From: Mycobacteriaceae bacterium
GTDB taxonomy: Bacteria > Actinomycetota > Actinomycetes > Mycobacteriales > Mycobacteriaceae
Assembly (NCBI GenBank): GCA_019749805.1
Contig: JAIEPH010000043.1
Location: 1 to 64,000 of the forward strand
Reading direction: 5' to 3'
Length of the DNA: 64,000 nt
Shown: positions 32,448 to 41,027 of the stretch, piece after piece
Numbering within the stretch: the stretch's first letter is position 1
How the letters are laid out: each line of letters begins with the position of its first letter
Position numbers and translations under genes: made by a program
The notes under the pieces: model-generated
Seen by the model: only the letters and a program-made list of their open reading frames with translations
Databases searched by the model: none
What the model was told of the DNA's origin: nothing

Positions 32448-33452
32448 ATGCCCGAGAACGCAGCAGCAGGAACGATAGGCGACGTGCGAACGATGTACGA
32501 GGCCTATCCGTACCCGAGCCCCACGGTGGGCGATACTCTCATCCCGGACGTCGCGAATAGCTTGTTCACCGTTTTTGGCGAAGACGATCTATCCGGAAAA
32601 CGAATACTTGACGCAGGTTGTGGTACTGGCCAGCGGCTTCTTGCCACGGCCCGGCGCTATCCCAAAGCACAGTTTGTGGGGCTCGATATGACCGCCGCCT
32701 CGCTGGAGGTCGCTGAAGCCCTGCGTCAGAAACACGGAATTCGCAACGTCGAGTTCTGCAGATCCGAAATGCTCGATTTCAGTCCTGCATCCCCGTTCGA
32801 CCTCATTCTGTCGATAGGTGTAGTTCATCACCTGGAGGATCCGAGCGCCGGGATACAGTTCCTTGCGTCTCTGCTTGGCCAGGACGGAATTCTGATTCTC
32901 TGGCTGTATCACTCGCTGGGCGAACACCAACGGCTACTCGATCGCCAAACCCTCTTGACACTCTGGGATCGCTCGGAGGGATTCGATGCTGGTTTACAGG
33001 TACTGCGCGAATTGGGAGTGAACCTAGAGGTCAAGCAATACGGTAGCTCCGCGGCACAGGCAAAAACCGAAGTGAGCCAGGTCAGTATCGATGTGGACGC
33101 CTATCTCCATCCGATCGTCAATGCGTACCGCTTCGGCGAGATTATTGACATCCTTCGCGATTGCACAGATTTCGAATGGGCCGCCGTCAACAACGTGAAC
33201 TTGCTCGATTCAAGCAAGTTGGTCGACCTCAACGAGGTGGAAACCGGCGACATGCGGTACCTATGTCAGACGACGGAGGATTTGTTCGCCGCCGAATCGC
33301 TGAGGCGGCGGTTCGGGGCGTTGAAACCCCTCGAGAAGTTACGAGTGCTGGAGAATCAGCTCAAGCCGACAGGCTTCACAATCCTCGGTGGTCGAGCGAA
33401 CGCTCAGCAGCGGTTGTCACCAAGAGTGCGGTCGAACGCAACTCCCCTTTAG
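32448..33452 (+). CDS. Class I SAM-dependent methyltransferase
   Basis: This 334-residue protein has the SAM-binding motif LDAGCGTGQRLL (about residues 53-64), the acidic GLDMT strand end and an LILSIGVVHHL region typical of Methyltransf_11/12-type enzymes. The N-terminus carries MYEAYPYPSP. ATG at 32448 is chosen over a longer in-frame start at 32124 because a GGAAGGG ribosome site sits 4 nt upstream and homology-like sequence begins here. It is the only plus-strand gene inside the NRPS/MmpL locus. An O- or N-methylation of the lipopeptide or its acyl chain is plausible but is inferred only from position. Composition looks less GC-rich than the NRPS genes. Confidence 0.85.
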   Translation: MPENAAAGTIGDVRTMYEAYPYPSPTVGDTLIPDVANSLFTVFGEDDLSGKRILDAGCGTGQRLLATARRYPKAQFVGLDMTAASLEVAEALRQKHGIRNVEFCRSEMLDFSPASPFDLILSIGVVHHLEDPSAGIQFLASLLGQDGILILWLYHSLGEHQRLLDRQTLLTLWDRSEGFDAGLQVLRELGVNLEVKQYGSSAAQAKTEVSQVSIDVDAYLHPIVNAYRFGEIIDILRDCTDFEWAAVNNVNLLDSSKLVDLNEVETGDMRYLCQTTEDLFAAESLRRRFGALKPLEKLRVLENQLKPTGFTILGGRANAQQRLSPRVRSNATPL

Positions 33453-33458
33453 GAACTG

Positions 33459-33502
33459 CTGCAACGATTGGGCACGGGTCTGGCCGGGCCCAATCGTTGC
33501 AG
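33459..33502 (+). terminator. Perfect 15-bp hairpin after the methyltransferase gene
   Basis: CTGCAACGATTGGGC at 33459-33473 pairs exactly with GCCCAATCGTTGCAG at 33488-33502, leaving a 14-nt loop. It starts 7 nt after the methyltransferase stop. There is no T-tract, which is common for mycobacterial terminators. Confidence 0.7.
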
Positions 33503-33542
33503 GCAGTCATGCGGCCGAAAGCGTTGGCGCGCTCTCTTCGCG

Positions 33543-33583
33543 CGCCGTGGAAAGACCCCAGATGATCGATCTGGGGTCAACCA
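33543..33583 (-). terminator. Hairpin terminator after the hemophore-like gene
   Basis: GACCCCAGAT (33552-33561) pairs with ATCTGGGGTC (33567-33576) around a 5-nt loop, and an outer CGTGG/CCACG pair (33543-33547, 33579-33583) extends the stem. It lies about 80 nt downstream of the minus-strand hemophore-like gene and could act in both directions between the convergent genes. Confidence 0.65.
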
Positions 33584-33661
33584 CGCCGCGTGAACCAGAC
33601 GCTTTCCGCACAGAAGCCTGCGGTTTCCCCGCGACCGCATCAACGCGGGTCGCGGCGAAAA

Positions 33662-33997
33662 TCAGAAGTTCTGGCAGGTGTCGAAAATCTGCTGATAGAA
33701 ACCGAGGTACGGCTGGTTCGCAGGCATGCTCGCAATCTGCTGGGCCATCAGCTGACGCTGACCCCTCGGTGCCGCCAAGAACTGCTGAACTGCGGACTGC
33801 AGCATCGGTTCGTTAAGCCTCGCCGCGAGCGAAGGATCCGCCGCGTTCGCCGCTGCTTGCAGCTGCCCGTACCCACAGGTTGTGTTCACGGCTGAATCCA
33901 GATTGGGCTGAGCCGACGCGATTCCGGCTCCAGCGGTCAACGTCAACGCCAGACCTCCGACTCCGATGGCCAGCTTGCTCAACGTCATTTTCATCAT
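33662..33997 (-). CDS. Secreted hemophore-like protein (Rv0203-type)
   Basis: This 111-residue protein starts with a Sec signal peptide (hydrophobic core AIGVGGLALTLTAGAGIASA, cleavage expected after ASA). The mature part has the mycobacterial hemophore-related pattern: TTCGYGQLQAA near the start, FLAAPRGQRQLMAQQI in the middle and DTCQNF at the end, with two Cys that could pair. ATG at 33997 is chosen over a longer upstream frame because GGGAGGAAG lies about 9 nt before it and the signal peptide starts there. The family includes heme-binding Rv0203, reported to pass heme to MmpL3/MmpL11. Here it follows two mmpL genes after 243 nt. A heme role is family-based; the heme ligands were not verified. 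Confidence 0.85.
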   Translation of the reverse strand: MMKMTLSKLAIGVGGLALTLTAGAGIASAQPNLDSAVNTTCGYGQLQAAANAADPSLAARLNEPMLQSAVQQFLAAPRGQRQLMAQQIASMPANQPYLGFYQQIFDTCQNF

Positions 33998-34240
33998 GTG
34001 TTGGTCTTCCTCCCTACGGGCAGATTCATTGACCTTTATCGCCCGACTCAAACATGGCGTTACATCGTCCAAGACACTCAATTCAGTGCGGATGACGCCG
34101 ACGCTCAGTTCACGGTCAACTCCTGCGGTGCGTTCCACGCCTTCCGACTCCGCCGACGATACCAGCGATCTGTGCAGCGAAATCCCGCCGATCACAACGG
34201 CTTATCGCAGCCACCATTCGCCGCGGGCCTGAGCGGGCGG

Positions 34241-37117
34241 TTACCGCTCCTGACTGCGCAGCAGGGCGCGTACCGCCGGACGGGGTCCGTACGGGCGGAG
34301 CATCGTGCTGGCGGGGCGAGGACGCACAATCTGCGGCCACCAGAACCATCGTCCCAAGATCGCAGCGATCGAGGGCGTCATGAACGCTCGCACCACCAGG
34401 GTGTCGAACAGCAGGCCGAGGCCGATGGTGGTGCCTACCTGACCGATGATGCGTAGGTCGCTCACCAACATCGACAGCATGGTGAACGCGAACACCAGAC
34501 CCGCGTTGGTGACGACCTTGCCGGTGCCGCCCATCGCTCGGATGATGCCGGTATTGATCCCGGCGCCTATCTCTTCTTTCATCCTGGAAACCAACAGCAG
34601 GTTGTAGTCAGAACCCACCGCCAGCAAGATGATGATGGACATTGCGAGCACTAGCCAGTGCAATTGAATTCCGAGAATGTGCTGCCAAATGAGCACGGCG
34701 AGGCCAAAGGAAGCCCCCAACGAAAGTGCTACGGTGCCCACGATCACCAACGCTGCGACAAGACTTCGCGTGATCAGCAACATGATGATGAAAATCAGAC
34801 ATAGTGCCGCGAGGCCGGCGATCAACAGATCGAATGTGGCGCCTTCGTCCATGTCTTTGTAAGTCGCTGCCGTTCCAGCCAATTCGACCTTGGCGTTCCT
34901 CAGCGGAGTCGTCTTCAGCGCTTCGTCGACTGCCGTTCTGATCGCGTCGACCCGCGCGAGGGCCTCAGGCGTCCCGGGATCGCCGCGATGCGAAATGAAC
35001 AGACGCATCGCCTTGCCGTCAGGTGAGAAGAACAACTCCATTGCGCGCTTGAAGTCCTCGTTCTCGAAAACTTCTGGGGGGAGGAAGAAGGAGTCGTCGT
35101 TTCGCGCTGCGTCGAACGCCCTGCCCATGTCCATGGCGCCCTCGCTCGACTCCTTCATCATCTTGACCACCCCGGACATGGTGCTGTGCATGGTCAGCAT
35201 CATGGTCCGCATACTCTGCATGGTTTGAATCATCTCGGGGAACTGTGCCGACAGCTGCGGTATGAGCGCGTCCACTTTGTCGAGTTCCTCAACTAGCTCA
35301 CGCATCTTGATACTGATCTGCTCGGTGCCATCGAGGGTGTCAAATATGGCTCTGATCGCCCAGCAGATCGGAATGTTGTAGCAATGCGGTTCCCAATACA
35401 GATAATTGCGAATCGGCCGGAAGAAATCATCGAAATTCGCGATACGGTCTCGTACTGCGTTCAAAACGTCTTCGAGTTCATGCGTTTTGAGTGTCATTTG
35501 GTGAGTTATGTTGTTGAGTTGCGTTGTGAGACTGTACATCTGCTGCATGATGGCGATCATCGTGCTCAGATCATCGGCCTGTTTCAGCATGTCGTCCATA
35601 CGATCTTCCTGGTATGGCAACATTTGAACCTGGGCTGCGGATTGCAGACTGAGCATGAACGGAATCGACGTGTGCTCTATAGGTGTGCCCTCGGGTCGGG
35701 TGATCCCCTGCACTCGCGCCACACCGGGAACAGCAAAGACAGCTTTCGCTAGCTTGTGCAAGGTGATGAAGTCCGTGGGGTTACGCATATCGTGATCGGA
35801 TTCGAGCAAAAGAATTTCAGGCATCATTCGCGACTGCGGGAAGTGGCGCTCAGCCGCCGCATTGCCGACGTTGGAAGGAATGTCCTGGGGGATGTACAAC
35901 CGGTCATTGAAGCTGGTGGTATATCCCGGCAGAGCCACCAGACCGACAAATGACAGAGCGCAGGTCGCCGCGAGAATGGGCACGGGCCACCTGACCACTG
36001 CCGTGCCGATCCGCCGCCACCGCCGAACAGCGAGTTTGCGCTTCGGCTCGAACATCCCGACGCGAGTCCCCACCGCGATAACCGCCGGAATCAACGTGAC
36101 GGCCACCGCCACCACAATGAACATGCCTATCGCACAAGGAATACCCAGCGTCTGGAAATAAGGGAGGCGAGCGAAACTCAGGCAGAGAATCGCTCCTGCG
36201 ATCGTCACACCAGAAGCCAAGACCACCTTGGCGACACTTCGGTAGGTCGTGTAAAAGGCCGTCAGGCGGTCGTCACCGCGCTGACGCGCCTCGTGATATC
36301 GCCCGAAGAAAAAGATCGCATAGTCCGTCCCGGCCGCGATCCCGAGTGACACCAGCAGGCTCACTGAGAACGTCGAAAGTCCCAGCAGGCCTTGATCACC
36401 GAGGAAGGCAACCACTCCCCGAGCCACCTGCACTTGGATGCCCACCGCGAGAAGCACGAAGATGACGGTGACGATCGAGCGGTATACGAACATCAACATC
36501 GTGAAGATCACCACGAGGGTCACCACGGTGATCTTGAGCATGGAGCTGTCGCCGGCTTCCATCATGTCCGCCATCAACGGCGCGGGGCCGGTGACATAGG
36601 TTTCCACCCCAGGCGGCGTTGGTACCCGCTCGACGATGTCACGAACGGCCTCGACGGACTCGTTCGCCAGGGCCTCACCCTGGTCGCCTGCGAGGTTCAC
36701 CTGGAGGTAAACCGATTTGCCGTCGGCACTTTCCGCTCCTGATGCGGTAAGCGGATCGGACCAGAAATCCTGCAGATCGTTGACGTGCTTCGTGTCAGCT
36801 CGCAGCTGACGAACCAGTTCATCGTAGTAATCGCGGGCGTCGCTGCGGAGCGGTTGCCGGCTCTCCAGCACCACCATCGCGAAGCTGTCGGAGTCGGACT
36901 CCTCGAAGACCGCGCCCATGCGCTTCATCGCCTGGTAGGACGGCGCATCTTTGGGAACCTGCGAGACCGAACGTTCCCTGCCGACCTGTTCGAGCGACGG
37001 GACGGCGAAGAAAGTGATGGCAGCCAGAGCGACCCACACGATGATGATGGGCACTGCCAACAGATGCACCGCCCGTGCGATGAACGACGGACGATCCCGC
37101 AGATGTTGTTCGCTCAT
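34241..37117 (-). CDS. mmpL: MmpL-family RND transporter (second copy)
   Basis: This 958-residue inner-membrane transporter is of the MmpL4/5 type. It has an N-terminal membrane segment, a first periplasmic domain, and membrane helices carrying the proton-relay Asp-Tyr pairs in GTDYAIFFFGRYHEA and GSDYNLLLVSRMKEE. A long second periplasmic region (about residues 480-690) is rich in Met and heptad-like sequence, fitting the coiled-coil hairpin of MmpL4/5. ATG at 37117 has GAAGG just upstream. It lies 105 nt after the first mmpL gene and is its clear paralogue, including similar C-termini. It is probably an exporter for the lipopeptide made by the neighbouring NRPS, as MmpL4a/b are for glycopeptidolipids. 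Substrate is inferred. Confidence 0.93.
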   Translation of the reverse strand: MSEQHLRDRPSFIARAVHLLAVPIIIVWVALAAITFFAVPSLEQVGRERSVSQVPKDAPSYQAMKRMGAVFEESDSDSFAMVVLESRQPLRSDARDYYDELVRQLRADTKHVNDLQDFWSDPLTASGAESADGKSVYLQVNLAGDQGEALANESVEAVRDIVERVPTPPGVETYVTGPAPLMADMMEAGDSSMLKITVVTLVVIFTMLMFVYRSIVTVIFVLLAVGIQVQVARGVVAFLGDQGLLGLSTFSVSLLVSLGIAAGTDYAIFFFGRYHEARQRGDDRLTAFYTTYRSVAKVVLASGVTIAGAILCLSFARLPYFQTLGIPCAIGMFIVVAVAVTLIPAVIAVGTRVGMFEPKRKLAVRRWRRIGTAVVRWPVPILAATCALSFVGLVALPGYTTSFNDRLYIPQDIPSNVGNAAAERHFPQSRMMPEILLLESDHDMRNPTDFITLHKLAKAVFAVPGVARVQGITRPEGTPIEHTSIPFMLSLQSAAQVQMLPYQEDRMDDMLKQADDLSTMIAIMQQMYSLTTQLNNITHQMTLKTHELEDVLNAVRDRIANFDDFFRPIRNYLYWEPHCYNIPICWAIRAIFDTLDGTEQISIKMRELVEELDKVDALIPQLSAQFPEMIQTMQSMRTMMLTMHSTMSGVVKMMKESSEGAMDMGRAFDAARNDDSFFLPPEVFENEDFKRAMELFFSPDGKAMRLFISHRGDPGTPEALARVDAIRTAVDEALKTTPLRNAKVELAGTAATYKDMDEGATFDLLIAGLAALCLIFIIMLLITRSLVAALVIVGTVALSLGASFGLAVLIWQHILGIQLHWLVLAMSIIILLAVGSDYNLLLVSRMKEEIGAGINTGIIRAMGGTGKVVTNAGLVFAFTMLSMLVSDLRIIGQVGTTIGLGLLFDTLVVRAFMTPSIAAILGRWFWWPQIVRPRPASTMLRPYGPRPAVRALLRSQER

Positions 37118-37222
37118 GCGACCTTCAGCGGACGCAGGGCGCAGTCACCCGCGGCGGGGCGTGCTCTCCAACCTGACCCCACCGTCGTCGATGCCGCGGC
37201 AGCCGTTACCGTCACCATTGCC

Positions 37223-40102
37223 CTAGCGGTCTTGCGGCAGCAGCAGGGAACGTACGAGCGGGCGGGTGCCGAACGGCCGCAGCATCTGACTGGCGGGACG
37301 TGGTCGCACGTGTTGCGGCCACCAGAACCAGCGTCCCAGCAGCGCGGCGATCGACGGCGTCATGAACGCGCGAACCACGAGTGTGTCGAACAGCAGACCC
37401 AAACCTATCGTTGCCCCGACTTGTCCGATGGTGAGCAGATCGCTGGCCAACATCGTCAACATGGTGAAGGCGAATACCAGTCCGGCCGCCGTCACGACCT
37501 TGCCGGTGCCACCCATCGCTCGGATGATGCCGGTGTTCAGACCAGCGCCTATTTCTTCTTTCATCCGAGACACCAACAGGAGGTTGTAGTCCGATCCAAC
37601 CGCCAAGAGGATGATCACCGACATCGCGAGCACCACCCAGTGGATTTGCAATCCGAGGATGTGTTGCCAAATGAGGACCGATAGGCCGAACGCGGTGCCG
37701 AGCGATAGCGCCACGGTGCCCACGATGACGAGGGCCGCGACGAAACTTCGTGTCACGATCAGCATGATGATGAAGACGAGGCAGAGTGCAGAGACCCCGG
37801 CGATCAGGAGATCGTATGTGGAGCCGACGACCAGGTCCTTGGCGATCGCGGCGGTCCCGGTGAAGTAGATGTTGGCGTTCTCCAACGGAGTGCCTTTCAG
37901 GGCCTCCTCAGCGGCGGTCAATACCGGTTCGACTCGGGAAATGCCCTCGGGCGAAGCGGGATCGCCACGCTGTGAGATGAGCATCCGCGCTGCCCTGCCA
38001 TCCTCGGACAGGAAGATCTTCATGACCCGCTTGAAATCCTCATTCTCGAAAACGTCCGGCGGGATGTAGAACGAGTCGTCATTCTTTGCCGCATCGAAAG
38101 CCTTGCCCATGGCGGTGGCGTTTTCGCTCGCCTCCTCCATCTGGCCGAACATTCCGGACATGGTGCTGTGCATGGTCAGCATCATGGTTCGGGTACTTTC
38201 CATGGTCGCGATCATGGCTGGGAATTGAGCGACCAATTGCGGCATGAGGACATTGAGTTGATCAAGATTATCGACGAGCTCACCGAGCTTGACTGTGACC
38301 GTGTCGATGCTGTCAATTGTGTCGAATACCGATCGCAACGCCCAGCAGATCGGAATGTTGTAGCAGTGTGGCTCCCAGTAAAAATAATTTCGAATCGGCC
38401 GGAAGAAATCGTCGAAATTCGATATGTTGTCCCGTAGCTCGTTGGTGATTTCCTGCATTTCTTTTGTTTTCTCGACCATCGAGCTCGTTCTGGCGACAAG
38501 TTCCTGCATCAACCCGTACATGCGGGTCATCAGCGCGATGGTTTTGGTCATCTCATCGGCCTGCTTCAGCATGTCGTCCATTCGATCTTTCTGGAACGGC
38601 AGAATCTGCGTTTGGCTGGCCTGGCCCATGCTCATCATGAACGGGATCGTCGTGTGCTCGAGCGGCTCGCCCGCGGGCCGAGTGGGTGCCTGAACCCTGG
38701 CAATTCCGGGAACCTCGAGAACGCCTTTCGCCAGCTTGTTCAATACGAGGAAGTCTGCCGGATTTCGCATATCGCGATCCGACTCGATCATCAAGATGTC
38801 TGGCGTCATCATCAACGACGCCGGGAAATGTCGCTGGGCGGCGGCGTAACCTTGATTCGCCGGAATGTCATCCGGAATGTATTCCGAGTCGTTGTAACTG
38901 GGCTTGTAGCCAGGAAGTGCCAGCAACCCGATGAGCGCGAGCGCGCACGTCGCGACCAATATCGGACCAGGCCAGCGAACGATCGCGGCACCGATCCGCC
39001 GCCACCGACGAGCGACGACCTTTCGTTTGGGTTCGAATAGACCGAAGCGAGTTCCGAGGGCAATGACGGCCGGTACCAATGTGAGGGCCACCAGCACCGC
39101 CACGACCATGCCGATCGCACAGGGGAGGCCGATCGGTTGAAAGTACGGCAACCGTGTGAAGCTCAGGCAGAACACCGCGCCGGCGATGGTCAAACCGGAG
39201 GCCAAGACCACCTTCGCCACGCTGCGGTACGTCGTGTAGAACGCCTCCAACGGATCTTCGCCGAGTTGCCGCGCTTCGTGATATCGCCCGAAGAAGAAGA
39301 TCCCGTAGTCGGTACCCGCCGCGATTCCGAGTGAGACCAGCAGATTGACGGCAAAGGTGGTGAGGCTGAGAACCTCTTGATCGCCGAGGAAGGCGACGAC
39401 GCCTCGCGCCACTTGCAGCTGCAGCCCGACCATCAGCAACGACACGATGACGGTGACGAACGACCGGTAAACGAGGAGCAGCATCGTGAAAATCACCACG
39501 AGGCTCAGCACGGTGATCAGAACAACCGTTCTGTTCCCCGAGGGGCCCATGTCTGCGGCGAAGGCCGCGGGCCCGGTGACATATGCCTGAACGCCCGGCG
39601 GTGCCGGTGTCCGCTCCACAACGTCTCGAACCGCTTCCACGGACTGGTTGGCCTCGGCCTGGCCCATGATGCCCCTCAGGACCAACTGGACGTACGTGGC
39701 CTTCCCATCGGCACTTTGTGCAGCGGCCGCGGTAAGGGGATCTCCCCAAAAGTCCTGCACATGCTCGACGTGCTGCTGATCATCCTTTAGCTGGCGAACC
39801 AACCCGTCGTAGTACGCGCGTGCCTCGTCGCCGAGTGGCTGATCGCCCTCGAGGACGATCATGGCCACACTGTCGGACTCCGATTCCCCGAAGAGTTCAC
39901 CCATGCGCTCCAGCGCTGTGAAGGACGGCGCGTCGACGGGGCTCAGCGAGATCGCGTGTTCCTTCTCAACCACCTCGAGCGGCGGGACGAAGACGGAGAG
40001 AATGAAGGCGAGCGCCACCCACACCAGGATGATCGGGATGGCGAGGGCCCGAACCGCTCTCGCGATGCGAGGGGGCGGCCGCTTGACCGGAGGATTTATC
40101 AT
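37223..40102 (-). CDS. mmpL: MmpL-family RND transporter (first copy)
   Basis: This 959-residue transporter has the same architecture as its downstream paralogue: N-terminal helix, two periplasmic domains, Asp-Tyr motifs GTDYGIFFFGRYHEA and GSDYNLLLVSRMKEE, and a Met-rich putative coiled-coil hairpin in the second periplasmic domain. Its ATG overlaps the mmpS TGA as ATGA (40099-40102), with a GAAGG ribosome site inside mmpS, so the two proteins are probably made in a fixed ratio. MmpS-MmpL pairs form a complex in the cell envelope. Two MmpL proteins with one MmpS beside an NRPS is the arrangement known from mycobacterial glycopeptidolipid loci. The transported substrate here is inferred, not shown. 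Confidence 0.94.
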   Translation of the reverse strand: MINPPVKRPPPRIARAVRALAIPIILVWVALAFILSVFVPPLEVVEKEHAISLSPVDAPSFTALERMGELFGESESDSVAMIVLEGDQPLGDEARAYYDGLVRQLKDDQQHVEHVQDFWGDPLTAAAAQSADGKATYVQLVLRGIMGQAEANQSVEAVRDVVERTPAPPGVQAYVTGPAAFAADMGPSGNRTVVLITVLSLVVIFTMLLLVYRSFVTVIVSLLMVGLQLQVARGVVAFLGDQEVLSLTTFAVNLLVSLGIAAGTDYGIFFFGRYHEARQLGEDPLEAFYTTYRSVAKVVLASGLTIAGAVFCLSFTRLPYFQPIGLPCAIGMVVAVLVALTLVPAVIALGTRFGLFEPKRKVVARRWRRIGAAIVRWPGPILVATCALALIGLLALPGYKPSYNDSEYIPDDIPANQGYAAAQRHFPASLMMTPDILMIESDRDMRNPADFLVLNKLAKGVLEVPGIARVQAPTRPAGEPLEHTTIPFMMSMGQASQTQILPFQKDRMDDMLKQADEMTKTIALMTRMYGLMQELVARTSSMVEKTKEMQEITNELRDNISNFDDFFRPIRNYFYWEPHCYNIPICWALRSVFDTIDSIDTVTVKLGELVDNLDQLNVLMPQLVAQFPAMIATMESTRTMMLTMHSTMSGMFGQMEEASENATAMGKAFDAAKNDDSFYIPPDVFENEDFKRVMKIFLSEDGRAARMLISQRGDPASPEGISRVEPVLTAAEEALKGTPLENANIYFTGTAAIAKDLVVGSTYDLLIAGVSALCLVFIIMLIVTRSFVAALVIVGTVALSLGTAFGLSVLIWQHILGLQIHWVVLAMSVIILLAVGSDYNLLLVSRMKEEIGAGLNTGIIRAMGGTGKVVTAAGLVFAFTMLTMLASDLLTIGQVGATIGLGLLFDTLVVRAFMTPSIAALLGRWFWWPQHVRPRPASQMLRPFGTRPLVRSLLLPQDR

Positions 40103-40587
40103 GCGGCCTTCAGGAGGCAGTAGGTGAACGCGTTGACGCCGTCGGCTGTCCGTTCCGCCTTGACCTCACCGTCCACGATGATGCGGCAGCCGATGTTGTT
40201 GCCGGTGCCCTGCGCGACGAGGTTGCCGACGACTGACGCCGCGGTGATACCGAAATTCAGTGACCACGGCAGACTCACTCCTTCAACGAACGTCGGCTCG
40301 GAATTCTCGTCGAAGTAGCTGATGTCCGCCACCGTCCCCGGGGGCCCGAACACTTCGTACACCAGTTGTTTGGGGTCGATCGGCTCTTGTTCCCGTATCT
40401 CGGTGTCGGAATAGGAGGGTCGGTCGTCGGCCCCGAACACAGTGCGCAGCCTGGAGACGGTGAAGCCGCCAGCGACGATCACCACCACTATCAGCAGTGG
40501 GATCCATACCCGCCTCAGAATCCTGAAAATCGGAACTCCTCCGTCCGTTTTCCCTGCCGCCGCCGTGTCAAGTGCTCGAACATGCAA
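40099..40587 (-). CDS. mmpS: MmpS accessory protein of the MmpL transporters
   Basis: The protein has a single N-terminal membrane helix (RVWIPLLIVVVIVAGGF), then a periplasmic beta-rich domain with VYEVFGPPGTVADISYFD, LPWSLNF and GNNIGCRIIVDGEV, all typical of MmpS. Up to 162 residues are open. The only standard in-frame start is TTG at 40587, which has no visible ribosome site. An ATT at 40530 has GGAGGA six nt upstream and would give a 143-residue protein beginning at the usual MmpS N-terminus, close to the 140-142 residues of MmpS4/5. I list the longer frame, but the ATT start fits better. It is first in the mmpS-mmpL-mmpL unit. Confidence 0.9.
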   Translation of the reverse strand: MHVRALDTAAAGKTDGGVPIFRILRRVWIPLLIVVVIVAGGFTVSRLRTVFGADDRPSYSDTEIREQEPIDPKQLVYEVFGPPGTVADISYFDENSEPTFVEGVSLPWSLNFGITAASVVGNLVAQGTGNNIGCRIIVDGEVKAERTADGVNAFTYCLLKAA

Positions 40588-41027
40588 CTACAGATCAGCG
40601 GCGACACGCCAGACGGCAGCGCCTCGGATGCGGTCAGCATCCGAGGCCAGCCGTCGTGCGATTACCGCAAACGTGCAGCGCCTCGGGGAGCAAAGCCCGA
40701 TCTCGACGAGTAAAGCATGCCGTCGGCCTCCAAATTCTCCCCGTTCCCAACGCGATACGGGATCGTAATGCATATCCCCCACGCTGAGGCACGGTATCGA
40801 AGTCGGGATCGGACCGACAACTCAGGTCACTTGCCGTCAATTTCGAAGGATCGCGAAGTTTACCGGCATGACTTCGCTTATGGAAGAGTCGAAGCATTAA
40901 GTCGCGGTGACGATCCCGCGCCGGGCAACCACCTGTTCGAGATGCACTGCAGCTAGTCGTGACCGGTTGCAGGCAACGAGCATCCACCGATCGCAATACC
41001 CCCGGTACCACTGCCCGTTTCCTCAGC
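40588..41027. other. Intergenic region upstream of mmpS, no gene seen
   Basis: These 440 bp separate the start of mmpS from the end of the alpha/beta hydrolase gene, both on the minus strand. Short frames on either strand show no motifs. The promoter of the mmpS-mmpL unit should lie here, but I could not pick out a specific element. Confidence 0.5.
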
